Source: RZYX01 sp036654375 (GTDB lineage: Bacteria > Bacillota > Clostridia > Oscillospirales > Acutalibacteraceae). From it: DNA of 64,000 bases. Below, piece by piece: positions 1 to 7,480 of this stretch. The translations under genes and the position numbers were made by a program. Location of the stretch: assembly GCA_036654375.1 (NCBI GenBank), contig JAVVSD010000003.1, positions 1 through 64,000 of the forward strand. The letters are read 5' to 3'. The notes under the pieces are model-generated. The model searched no databases. It saw nothing but the letters and a program-made list of their open reading frames with translations, and was not told the origin of the DNA. Numbering within the stretch: position 1 is the stretch's first letter; every line of letters starts with the position of its first letter.

Positions 1-158
1 TGTTATCCGTTATTTGGTTTCCCCTTGACCCCTTCCTGTGCCACAGAGGTAGTTTTATGTAGGGGTTTAAGTTTGAACAGATTTAATAAATAAGTTAAAA
101 CATTTTAGGTTTTTATATTGTTTAAATTTGCAATTTCTTGTGTATTGATTTCGGCCAT

Positions 159-312
159 GCTTTTATTCCCTAAAACTATTTTAATATCAAACTATATGCT
201 TTTATGTGTTGTGCTTGTGTGGTTTGTAAAAATTAAAATTCTTGCTTGCTAAATCTTAACAATATCTTTTATTCCCTAAAACTATTTTGATATCAAGCTA
301 TATACTTTTATG
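159..312. repeat. Pair of 48-bp imperfect direct repeats
   Basis: Copies lie at 159-206 and 265-312, offset by 106 bp, and match at 44 of 48 positions. Each contains the core TTTTATTCCCTAAAACTATT. No protein is read through them. They sit in AT-rich DNA beyond the 3' end of the ferredoxin gene. Function is unknown; they could be regulatory sites or scars of a small duplication. Confidence 0.75.
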
Positions 313-323
313 CGGAAGGGGGA

Positions 324-414
324 CATGGGGGAAAACCGATTGACTGTGTCTACTGAGGGTTTCCCCCATGCTGCCTTTCTTTGGTTCGTTTCTTTGGCAG
401 GCAAAGAAATGAAC
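324..414. repeat. Two adjacent large inverted repeats
   Basis: The first has arms at 324-337 and 357-370 (CATGGGGGAAAACC and its near-complement, one mismatch). The second has arms at 384-396 and 402-414 (GTTCGTTTCTTTG and CAAAGAAATGAAC, one mismatch). No U-run follows in a way that suggests a classical terminator. They sit directly after the direct-repeat pair. They may be a remnant of a dispersed non-coding element; this is inference. Confidence 0.6.
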
Positions 415-510
415 AAACATATAACTTAAAACAAACCCGCAAAAGTAACAGCTAAGAACACTGTTGCTTTTTTAATTTAATACTTATTTTGTAAATTGTA
501 TGTTTTGCAT

Positions 511-540
511 GAAAAAGCACCGCGCAAATGCTCGGTGCTT
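511..540 (-). terminator. Terminator after the AOR operon
   Basis: Arms AAGCACCG (515-522) and CGGTGCTT (533-540) form a stem on the minus strand. It is followed by a short U-run. It lies 30 bp beyond the ferredoxin stop codon and would end the sulfur-carrier/AOR/ferredoxin transcript. Confidence 0.7.
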
Positions 541-569
541 TAAAATTAAATTTGTTATGCTTTTTTTAA

Positions 570-1046
570 TTAGCTCACACCTTCTGGTTCTTTTGCTTCG
601 TCCTCCGTTGGCTGTGTACCTCTTACAATTGCCGAAAACTTACACTTCTCTTGGCACAATCCACACTGAACACAAGCATCTGGGTCGATTATGTGAGCTT
701 CTTTGACCTTTCCGGAGATAGCTCCAACAGGACAAGCTCTTGCACAGGCTGTGCAACCCTTGCACTTAGAAGCAATTACTCTGTAGGACTCATATTCCAC
801 CTCAGCGGGTTTCGATGCTCCGGTTTGGTCATACTCAAAAACTGTTATTGCCTCCAGCGGACAAGTCTTGGCACACATTGAGCAGCCTATACAGTTGTCT
901 TCGTCCGCAAGACGAGGGTAAACTGAAAGGCACATATTTCTTTGCCTCTTTACATCCATTTTTATAACGCTTACGGGGCAATTTGCAGCACACGCTCCAC
1001 AACAGGAGCATATCTCATAATCAAAAGATGGTTTAATCTTAGCCAT
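570..1046 (-). CDS. Four-cluster [4Fe-4S] ferredoxin, probable AOR electron-transfer subunit
   Basis: This is a 158-aa cytoplasmic protein made almost wholly of ferredoxin repeats. Four CxxCxxCxxxC motifs are visible, at residues 13-23, 52-62, 95-105 and 125-135, enough for four [4Fe-4S] clusters. The start is supported by AAGGAGGAG upstream of ATG 1046. It lies 14 bp after the AOR gene on the same strand, so it most likely carries electrons to or from that enzyme. Some AOR systems have a small polyferredoxin subunit with four clusters (AorA of aromatic-degrading bacteria), and the layout here resembles that. The family assignment is firm; the pairing with AOR is inferred from adjacency. Confidence 0.85.
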   Translation of the reverse strand: MAKIKPSFDYEICSCCGACAANCPVSVIKMDVKRQRNMCLSVYPRLADEDNCIGCSMCAKTCPLEAITVFEYDQTGASKPAEVEYESYRVIASKCKGCTACARACPVGAISGKVKEAHIIDPDACVQCGLCQEKCKFSAIVRGTQPTEDEAKEPEGVS

Positions 1047-1060
1047 TAATATACTCCTCC

Positions 1061-3103
1061 TTATGCCTTTACAGCTGCATTAAAAGTGCGAATGTCAGTT
1101 ATAAACTGGTCTTCTGGACCTTCAAGCAATCTGATAAGATCAAGCTCTTCAACAGTTTCACGAGTTGGAATACCTGTTTCCCTATCCCAACCAAAAACTT
1201 CCCAAGCTTGCTTCATCATATCATCTATTGGAATTGTCTTGCCCTTAAGCTTTCCAACTTTAAGTGCAGGCTCACCAACCATTCTTCCATGCGGTCTTGC
1301 AAACCAAGGATTAAGACCTTGCTTAATGTTAAACAATTGACGCATCGTCCATATTCTCTTTCCAACTACCATATACTCATCTGGTGTTTTGTTCCAGCCC
1401 GTTGCAATGTTAAGCCAGTCAAATACTGGATATGTATCAACGCCAAGAATCATTGCAAAATAGCAACCACCAACACCATCGACAAGCCTTCTGTAATACG
1501 CTGCGGCTGCAACCTTTAAAGCTTCTGTTTCAGATGGGGTGTTGTGCTTTTCTGCACTGCCAACAAGGTTGCCCTGTGGCGCCCATGACACTTTCTTCCA
1601 AAGGTGCATACAGCCATAGTATAGGTACCCGCCTGTTGTATGTTTTGCTGGTGTCGGGTCAACCGCATAGAAGGTTGCAAGGTTGGAGTCTGAACGAGAG
1701 TCATGCATTGGTGGCTCCATTCCGCCTGCATGAACAGCATATTTAGCAGTTTTTGGTCCAAGTGTTTCTGATGCACGCTTAACACCATCTGCAAAAACAT
1801 CGCCTATTCCGCGTCTTTCGACCATCATCTTTGTAAATTCCATTATTGACTTTGCATTTCCCCATGTCATTTCAAGTCCATTGAAATCCTCTTTGGTCAA
1901 AAGACCGTTTTCATAGCACTCTATTGCCATTGCCACTGAGTGTCCAGCTGAAATCGTATCCATTCCTGCTCGGTTAAGGTATTCATTAATCCAAAGCATC
2001 ATGTCTGCATCATCACTACAAAGTATCCCTGTGAATACCCACTGGGTTTCATACTCTGGTTTATGTGACATTTTAAAATTACCATCATAGCTATATTTGG
2101 TTTTTGAAATATCCGATTCACCACCACAACCATATACGCACGAGTGGCAGAAATACCTGTTTTTCTGATATGAAAGAAGCTTTGACCCATCTACCTTATT
2201 CGTTTTAATCAATCCGAAGTCCTTGGTTGAGCCAGCCCAGTTCTTGATTGGTGCTTCACCGATAACAGCGGCAAAGGTACTTGCTCCACCTGTTCCCCAT
2301 GTACCCATCATAACACCTGTGAACAAACCATCTGGAGAAAGTTCAAGCTCTGGTAACAATCTTGCGACATGTAATATTCCTGTGGGAACAATCGGCGGAA
2401 GGGATACAAGCTTAATTCGCTTTGCACATCTCTTTGAAAGTGCCTTCATTCCCTGAGGGTCTTCACATGACACTGGTCTTGTTCCTGCAAGTACGACACC
2501 TTTTAGGTTTTTCGAACCCATGACTCCGCCAACACCCTGTCGTGCTGCAATACGCCCGCGGTCATTACAAATTCCAGCCATCCAACTGAGCTTTTCTCCA
2601 GCAAGACCTATAGTGCAGGCAACAGGCTTTTTCTTTCCTGTCCAGCACTCTTTGATTAGTACTTCCTCTGACTCAGTTGCGTCAAGTCCCCAAACATTAG
2701 ACGCATCCCTAATCTGTGGACCTTTGTTGTCTATGTACACATAAACAGGCTTTTCCGATCTGCCCGTAAAGAAAATTGCATCATATCCGCAGGCCTTTAT
2801 TCCGGGTGCAAAGGTTCCTCCACAGTTGGCCTCGCCAATACCACCTGTTGAAGGCGATTTTGTAACCGCAACCCAGCGCCCTGTAATACAACTTCCTGTG
2901 TCCGTAAGCAGTCCACTTATTAGTCCAATAACATTTTCTGGACCAAGTGGGTCAGCACCTGCGGGAATGTTTCTGTAGCACCACCAAACGCCAAGACCAA
3001 CACCGGACAAAATATTCTCGTATACTTCATCCTTGATTGATATAACTTTGCTATCTCCCGTAGCAAGGTCTATCGTCAGGATTTTTCCGGTATAACCTTT
3101 CAT
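1061..3103 (-). CDS. aor: Aldehyde ferredoxin oxidoreductase family tungstoenzyme
   Basis: The 680-aa product has the typical AOR family length and order. The N-terminal domain carries GRWVAVTKSPSTGGIG (residues 75-90), matching the family's pterin-binding first domain. A CxxCxxxC cluster motif lies at residues 319-326, in the CHSCVYGCGG stretch. Family members oxidise aldehydes, or reduce acids, with a tungsten bis-pterin cofactor and ferredoxin. The substrate cannot be read from the sequence. The start was placed at ATG 3103 because AAAGGGAGATG precedes it and homologs begin MKGYTGKIL; an in-frame start 33 bp upstream lacks such a site. The gene lies between a sulfur-carrier gene upstream and a polyferredoxin gene downstream. 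Confidence 0.93.
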   Translation of the reverse strand: MKGYTGKILTIDLATGDSKVISIKDEVYENILSGVGLGVWWCYRNIPAGADPLGPENVIGLISGLLTDTGSCITGRWVAVTKSPSTGGIGEANCGGTFAPGIKACGYDAIFFTGRSEKPVYVYIDNKGPQIRDASNVWGLDATESEEVLIKECWTGKKKPVACTIGLAGEKLSWMAGICNDRGRIAARQGVGGVMGSKNLKGVVLAGTRPVSCEDPQGMKALSKRCAKRIKLVSLPPIVPTGILHVARLLPELELSPDGLFTGVMMGTWGTGGASTFAAVIGEAPIKNWAGSTKDFGLIKTNKVDGSKLLSYQKNRYFCHSCVYGCGGESDISKTKYSYDGNFKMSHKPEYETQWVFTGILCSDDADMMLWINEYLNRAGMDTISAGHSVAMAIECYENGLLTKEDFNGLEMTWGNAKSIMEFTKMMVERRGIGDVFADGVKRASETLGPKTAKYAVHAGGMEPPMHDSRSDSNLATFYAVDPTPAKHTTGGYLYYGCMHLWKKVSWAPQGNLVGSAEKHNTPSETEALKVAAAAYYRRLVDGVGGCYFAMILGVDTYPVFDWLNIATGWNKTPDEYMVVGKRIWTMRQLFNIKQGLNPWFARPHGRMVGEPALKVGKLKGKTIPIDDMMKQAWEVFGWDRETGIPTRETVEELDLIRLLEGPEDQFITDIRTFNAAVKA

Positions 3104-3148
3104 CAGTTCATCTCCCTTTAAAAATTTGTTAAACATCCACCAATATCA

Positions 3149-3382
3149 TTAACCACCAGTTATAGGTGTGAAAATGCTGATTGTATCCCCATCTTTAAGC
3201 ACTGTTTTGAGCGATGCCTTTTCATAGTTGAGTAGGCAAGGAAAAATTTTACGCCAAACAAACGGAAGTTTTATAATTTTCAAAGCCTCACCATAGGTTG
3301 TGCCTTCCGGAAGATCAAGATAGCCCTTGTCGTCCAGCCTTGACAAATCGCACATTGATGGGGCATATAGTTCAATCTTCAT
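3149..3382 (-). CDS. MoaD/ThiS-like sulfur carrier protein
   Basis: This 77-aa protein has the size of the ubiquitin-like fold. It ends in TPITGG, the Gly-Gly tail that is adenylated and then thiocarboxylated in MoaD and ThiS proteins. The DGDTISIFTPITGG ending fits the family closely. It is preceded by AAAGGGGGAG and ATG 3382, and is the first gene of the AOR operon, 45 bp ahead of aor. In this setting it probably provides sulfur for the pterin dithiolene of the tungsten cofactor. An E1-like partner gene lies divergently at 3730. ThiS cannot be excluded by sequence, but no thiamine genes are present. Confidence 0.8.
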   Translation of the reverse strand: MKIELYAPSMCDLSRLDDKGYLDLPEGTTYGEALKIIKLPFVWRKIFPCLLNYEKASLKTVLKDGDTISIFTPITGG

Positions 3383-3729
3383 TAAAAGCTCCCCCTTTTA
3401 AGTACTATTTTAGTTCACCAATCACAAAAATATTATTTATTACCATTTTTATTATATATTACTATATGTAATTTTTCAATATTATAAGGTGCTTTTCTTA
3501 TACCAATTACGGCTCGTTTATTTTTTAACAAAATAATAGACAATATTTCACACATATCTTTTGTGCAAATAATCAAAAGTTATACTTTTTGTATAATTTT
3601 TTTCGAAGTTTTAATCTTAATAATAAATTACAATTTATTATATTTACTTTCTGCTCATTGCTTGTTATAATGTATGCGGTAAAATAATTTTTATAATTGT
3701 TTTAAATAAAATTACAGGGGGATACGCAA
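3383..3729. other. Divergent intergenic region, sulfur carrier/adenylyltransferase
   Basis: This is 347 bp of very AT-rich DNA between divergent genes. The only clear element I see is the plus-strand promoter at 3643-3671. I see no riboswitch-like conserved core and no convincing minus-strand promoter, although one must be present to read the AOR operon. Confidence 0.5.
3643..3671 (+). promoter_or_regulatory. Sigma-A type promoter for the adenylyltransferase gene
   Basis: A TTTACT -35 box and a perfect TATAAT -10 box are separated by 17 bp. The -10 box ends 58 bp before the ATG at 3730. Confidence 0.6.
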
Positions 3730-4464
3730 ATGAACTCTGATAGATTTTCAAGACAAATTATGCTGGAGCAAATTGGCACTGACGGGCAGGAGAAACTTGC
3801 AGAGGCAAGTGTTCTTGTCATTGGGGCTGGTGGATTAGGTACTCCTCTATTATACTGCCTTGCTGCCGCTGGAGTTGGAACAATCGGTATCGCAGATAAC
3901 GACATTGTCAGCACCAGCAATCTTAACAGGCAATACATTCACCTTGAAGAGGATATTGGTACGCTTAAGGTTATGTCTGCTTCAAAAAAATTAAGAAATT
4001 TAAACTCGTTAATTAACATAATCCCGCACGCAACGGCTATCAATAAGGATAACGCCTATGAAATCATTAGCCAATATGATGTTGTTGCTCTGGCTGTTGA
4101 CAATGCTCAAGCACGAATGATTGTTAACGAAGCCTGCGTTGAGCTTTCAAAACCTTTTGCAGATGGCGGAATCAATGGCTTTGTTGGCACTTCTGTTTTT
4201 ATTCAACCAAATGTCACACCATGCCTTGCTTGCCTTTACGGAACAGATCTTCCTCCAGAAGAGAGATTTGGCGCTATTTCCTCAATTGTTGGAACAATTG
4301 CAACACTTGAAGCTACTTCTATTTTGCAATACATACTTGGTATGGAAGTTCCATTGTCTGGCAAACTGCTGTATTATAATGGACTTAAAGCGGAGATTGA
4401 AAAGCTTGATATTCACTTTAACCATAACTGCCCGATTTGTGGCGGTAAAAAGGAACAAGTATAA
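3730..4464 (+). CDS. ThiF/MoeB/HesA-family adenylyltransferase (E1-like)
   Basis: This 244-aa protein is of the E1-like superfamily that adenylates the C-terminal Gly-Gly of ubiquitin-like sulfur carriers. The nucleotide site GAGGLGTP lies near residues 33-40. The family SNLNRQ motif follows near residue 60. Two CxxC pairs for structural zinc are visible, CLAC near residue 163 and CPIC near residue 236. The start follows ACAGGGGGA. Its divergent position next to the MoaD/ThiS-like gene and aor suggests it activates that carrier for tungstopterin synthesis. MoeB, ThiF and HesA cannot be separated by eye, so no symbol is given. Confidence 0.88.
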   Translation: MNSDRFSRQIMLEQIGTDGQEKLAEASVLVIGAGGLGTPLLYCLAAAGVGTIGIADNDIVSTSNLNRQYIHLEEDIGTLKVMSASKKLRNLNSLINIIPHATAINKDNAYEIISQYDVVALAVDNAQARMIVNEACVELSKPFADGGINGFVGTSVFIQPNVTPCLACLYGTDLPPEERFGAISSIVGTIATLEATSILQYILGMEVPLSGKLLYYNGLKAEIEKLDIHFNHNCPICGGKKEQV

Positions 4465-4475
4465 ACTTTAACCTT

Positions 4476-4509
4476 AAGCCACTTAACTTTTAAGTGGCTT
4501 TTATTTTTG
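4476..4509 (+). terminator. Terminator after the adenylyltransferase gene
   Basis: A perfect 11-bp stem, AAGCCACTTAA / TTAAGTGGCTT, is followed by TTATTTTT, 12 bp after the stop codon. Confidence 0.85.
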
Positions 4510-4550
4510 AGCCTTATTGTTTTCAAACACCTTACATCTTAATTCAATAA

Positions 4551-4592
4551 ATGTTCAAATCCCACTCCCTATAGGATGTGGGATTTGAACAT
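4551..4592. repeat. 42-bp near-perfect palindrome
   Basis: The outer arms ATGTTCAAATCCCAC (4551-4565) and GTGGGATTTGAACAT (4578-4592) pair perfectly. The centre CCTATAGG is itself palindromic, so only two positions per arm fail to pair. No U-run follows on either strand, and the previous gene already has its own terminator. Confidence 0.8.
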
Positions 4593-5125
4593 TTATAATA
4601 TTAGAAATCGTCATTTCCAAGTATTGACTTGGTTTTCTTTTGGGTTGTCCAATTACTACTACTTAAAATCAACAATCATAGTTGTCTTCGGTACAAGAGC
4701 GCCTGTGTGCCACCACAGGAGGCTGTTTCCACTTCCTTGTCATTATTGCGCATCATTATTTTCGCACTCTCTGCCCTGTTTAAACTCGTTATTTTAAGTG
4801 TCCCGAAAGCAAGGCATAAGCCATAAAGTTTTAATTATACGCATGGTTTTATCAGAGAATACAATGACCAAACGGGAGTCTTTAAATGAAATGTATGTTT
4901 CCATGTCAGCTGTGACAGTTTTTTGAAACTACATTCAGCATATAGCCATAAAATGAAAATCAAATGTTTGCATAAGACTCCATTTTTTCATTATCCATTT
5001 CGTTTTCACCTTTTGATTTTATATCTTTACCTTTACCTATTTAGATTTTCACATTGTACTTTTATATTTACATCTCATTCTTTGTTTTTAGCTTTGGATT
5101 TTAGCGTAACCCGTTTGACAAAAAC
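4593..5125. other. Region without a recognisable gene
   Basis: About 530 bp between the palindrome and the terminator of the surface-protein gene. Open frames here are short, lack convincing ribosome binding sites, and read as low-complexity Phe/Leu/Ser-rich sequence. I see no RNA gene. Confidence 0.55.
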
Positions 5126-5159
5126 ATAAAAAAGAGCCGATGATTTCTCATCAGCTCTT
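5126..5159 (-). terminator. Terminator of the surface-protein gene
   Basis: On the minus strand AAGAGCTGATGA pairs with TCATCGGCTCTT (one G-U pair) around a 4-nt loop, followed by TTTTAT. It starts 16 bp beyond the stop codon at 5175. Confidence 0.8.
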
Positions 5160-5174
5160 AAGGATTAAATTGAA

Positions 5175-5699
5175 TTACTTCTTCTTTGCAATAACAAGTG
5201 CTGCTGCAGAAGCAACTGAAAGTGCTACAACCGCTGCAATTCCTTTATCGCCTGTTGATGGGATGTCAGCTTTAGGAGCCTTATTCTCTGGTACAACAAC
5301 CTGAAGAGCTGTTGTCTGTGGAAGGTTTGCCTTTGGAGCTTCTTCTTCTGGAACTACAACTGGTGCAGTTGTTGTTGTTTCTGGTGCAGTTGTTGTTGTA
5401 GTTGTTGTTTCATATCTTCCGATATGTCCATCTAAATGGAACTTTCTGATAACTTCGTAATCTACAGACCACTCAATAAGTGGCTTTTTTTCTGTTGTTG
5501 AACCTGTGTTATCAGCTGGAGGATCTTTTTTAGGGAAAAGTGAATTAATCATATCCTGTATAAAGCTGCTCTTCTGACTTCCCTGTCCGAGGTTAAACTT
5601 AGGTGTATAAGCTGCTGATGCTGACATTGTTGCTGTTGCCATTGTAAGAATTACTGCAAGTGCGAGTACTAATGATAATGCTTTTTTAAACTTTTTCAT
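5175..5699 (-). CDS. Secreted Thr-rich protein with LPXTG-like sorting signal
   Basis: This 174-aa protein starts with a signal peptide: MKKFKKALSL, a hydrophobic core, then SASA near residue 30. The middle holds a Thr run and two related stretches ending VVVPEEEAPKANLPQT and VVVPENKAPKADIPST. The C-terminus has IPSTG, about 20 hydrophobic residues and KKK, the layout of a sortase substrate. IPSTG departs from the usual LPXTG at position 1. The start at ATG 5699 follows GAAAGGA with 9-bp spacing; an upstream in-frame TTG at 5708 overlaps that site. It is probably a small wall-linked surface protein. No known domain is recognised, and no sortase gene lies in the window. Confidence 0.7.
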   Translation of the reverse strand: MKKFKKALSLVLALAVILTMATATMSASAAYTPKFNLGQGSQKSSFIQDMINSLFPKKDPPADNTGSTTEKKPLIEWSVDYEVIRKFHLDGHIGRYETTTTTTTAPETTTTAPVVVPEEEAPKANLPQTTALQVVVPENKAPKADIPSTGDKGIAAVVALSVASAAALVIAKKK

Positions 5700-6009
5700 T
5701 GGTATCAATCCTTTCGTTGTTTGAATAATAAATTCTAATTAAACCATTTATACCTCTTCGCTTACTTTATACTTTACTACTGATTAGTTTTAATGTCAAC
5801 GAAAAAAAGTTAATTTTTTACAGTTTGGCTAAAAGTAATAAAAGTTGTTTATAATTATATCTTTCTTTTGTGTCAATATTTAACAGAATATTAATATTTT
5901 ATACTTTTTCCAAATTTTTATATAAAAAATCCGAACAGTTAAGCTTTATTATTAAGCTTTTAGGAGAAACTATTATAAATTAAAAAAATATGAACGGAGG
6001 TGAAAATTC

Positions 6010-6174
6010 ATGGATAAAAAGAAAAAGGACAATCCAAAAATTGATAAAGTTACAAAAGAAATATCCGACATTTGGCAGGAAAACAATGCTGAATTTGCAA
6101 CTGATGTACTTGGAAGTTACACCGGAACTGGCAAAAATGATTTGGTACCAGAACAAGATGCAGATGATTTGTAA
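6010..6174 (+). CDS. Small conserved-looking 54-aa protein
   Basis: A 54-codon frame opens with MDKKKKDNPKIDKVTKE and ends GSYTGTG...QDADDL. It is preceded by a strong GGAGGTGA eight bases before ATG 6010. It is lysine-rich at the start and acidic at the end, with no membrane segment, so it is likely soluble. The GSYTG and QDADDL signatures remind me of small uncharacterised Firmicute proteins, but I cannot name a family. A longer frame of another phase overlaps it (starts 5990) and lacks a comparable ribosome binding site. It lies 108 bp before alr on the same strand. Function unknown. Confidence 0.7.
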   Translation: MDKKKKDNPKIDKVTKEISDIWQENNAEFATDVLGSYTGTGKNDLVPEQDADDL

Positions 6175-6282
6175 ACTTTTATTTAATTCTTGCCAATAAA
6201 CTCATTCTATATTCCATTTTATACAGCAGAGTGATATAATAATCCTGTATTTTATCTTTAATTAATTCTTAAGGAGCTATTT

Positions 6283-7467
6283 ATGCAGGATTTCCTTAAA
6301 AGAACATGGGCTAATATTAACCTTGACTTATTAAATCAAAATTTTTGTACAATACGCAAAGCTGTAAACCCCTGTGCCAAAATAATGTCTGTCATTAAGG
6401 CGGACGCTTATGGACACGGGGCTTTGCCTGTTGCCAACGAGCTTGTAACCGCTGGAACAGACTGGTTTGCGGTTTCAAATCTTGATGAGGCACTTCAGCT
6501 TCGTCGTGGCGGAATTGAAATTCCAATTTTAATTTTGGGATATACACCAGCTGAGCATGCAAAAACGCTTGCTTTAAACCATATTTCGCAGGCTGTTTTT
6601 AACTTTGAATATGGCAAGCAACTTGCAGAGAACGCAAGCGAAGCATCTGTTCAGGTGAATATTCATATTAAAGTCGACACTGGGATGTCACGAATTGGCT
6701 TTGCATATCAAGATAATGTTTTAAACTCCTTGTCTATTGATGAAATAACAGAGCTTTATAAGCTTGACGGTGTTTATTTTGAGGGGATTTTTACACATTT
6801 TGCAAGAGCCGACGAGCCACAAGACGGTGAAGTTTTTACAAGGCTTCAGTTTGATTTGTTTCTTGATGCGATTTCAAGGCTTTCAAGCAGAGGAATTGAT
6901 TTTGAAATCAGACATTGCTGTAATTCTGCTGGAATTGAGCTATTTCCCGAAATGCACCTTGATATGGTTCGACCGGGTATAATACTATATGGTCTTGCTC
7001 CATCTGATTATGCTAAAAACTCTTTGCCTCTTTCTCCTGTAATGGAGCTTAAAACAGTTATTTCAATGGTTAAAAAAATTACTACAGGCACTCCAATAAG
7101 CTACGGCGGCACATTTGTCTGCAAAAATGATATGACTGTCGCAACCGTTCCTATCGGATACGCCGATGGTTATAGCAGGCACCTTTCTGGATGTGCATCA
7201 ATGCTCGTATGCGGTAAAAAAGCACCCATAATTGGACGCATTTGTATGGACCAGACCATGCTTGATGTCACTGGCATTTCAAATGTTGAAAGCGGTATGA
7301 CTATTACTGTTTTTGGCTCACAAAACGGTGCGTTTTTGCCTGTTGATGAACTTGCTTGCGCGCTTTCCACAATAAACTATGAACTGGTATGCGCTATTGG
7401 CAGGCGTGTTCCAAGGGTTTACATAAAAAATAATGAAGTTGTAAGCATTGCCGATTATTTATACTAA
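6283..7467 (+). CDS. alr: Alanine racemase
   Basis: This 394-aa PLP enzyme interconverts L- and D-alanine for peptidoglycan. The PLP lysine is K39 in the motif KADAYGHG. Other family signatures are SRIGF, the VRPGIILYG stretch of the barrel, VGYADGYSR-like IGYADGYSR, and GRICMDQTMLDVT in the C-terminal beta domain. The length matches the family. The ATG at 6283 follows TAAGGAG. The gene is followed at 13 bp by the membrane pseudopeptidase gene, so the two may be cotranscribed. The assignment is firm. Confidence 0.97.
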   Translation: MQDFLKRTWANINLDLLNQNFCTIRKAVNPCAKIMSVIKADAYGHGALPVANELVTAGTDWFAVSNLDEALQLRRGGIEIPILILGYTPAEHAKTLALNHISQAVFNFEYGKQLAENASEASVQVNIHIKVDTGMSRIGFAYQDNVLNSLSIDEITELYKLDGVYFEGIFTHFARADEPQDGEVFTRLQFDLFLDAISRLSSRGIDFEIRHCCNSAGIELFPEMHLDMVRPGIILYGLAPSDYAKNSLPLSPVMELKTVISMVKKITTGTPISYGGTFVCKNDMTVATVPIGYADGYSRHLSGCASMLVCGKKAPIIGRICMDQTMLDVTGISNVESGMTITVFGSQNGAFLPVDELACALSTINYELVCAIGRRVPRVYIKNNEVVSIADYLY

Positions 7468-7480
7468 AGGAGATATGACT

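Noticed and set aside
500..881. Two plus-strand open frames over the ferredoxin gene
   Set aside because: They overlap the ferredoxin gene on the other strand, lack a good ribosome site and show no family features; the terminator at 511-540 also lies within them.
4576..5129. Short plus-strand frames in the gene-free region
   Set aside because: They read as low-complexity Phe/Leu/Ser peptides without ribosome sites, and I see no homology to any family.
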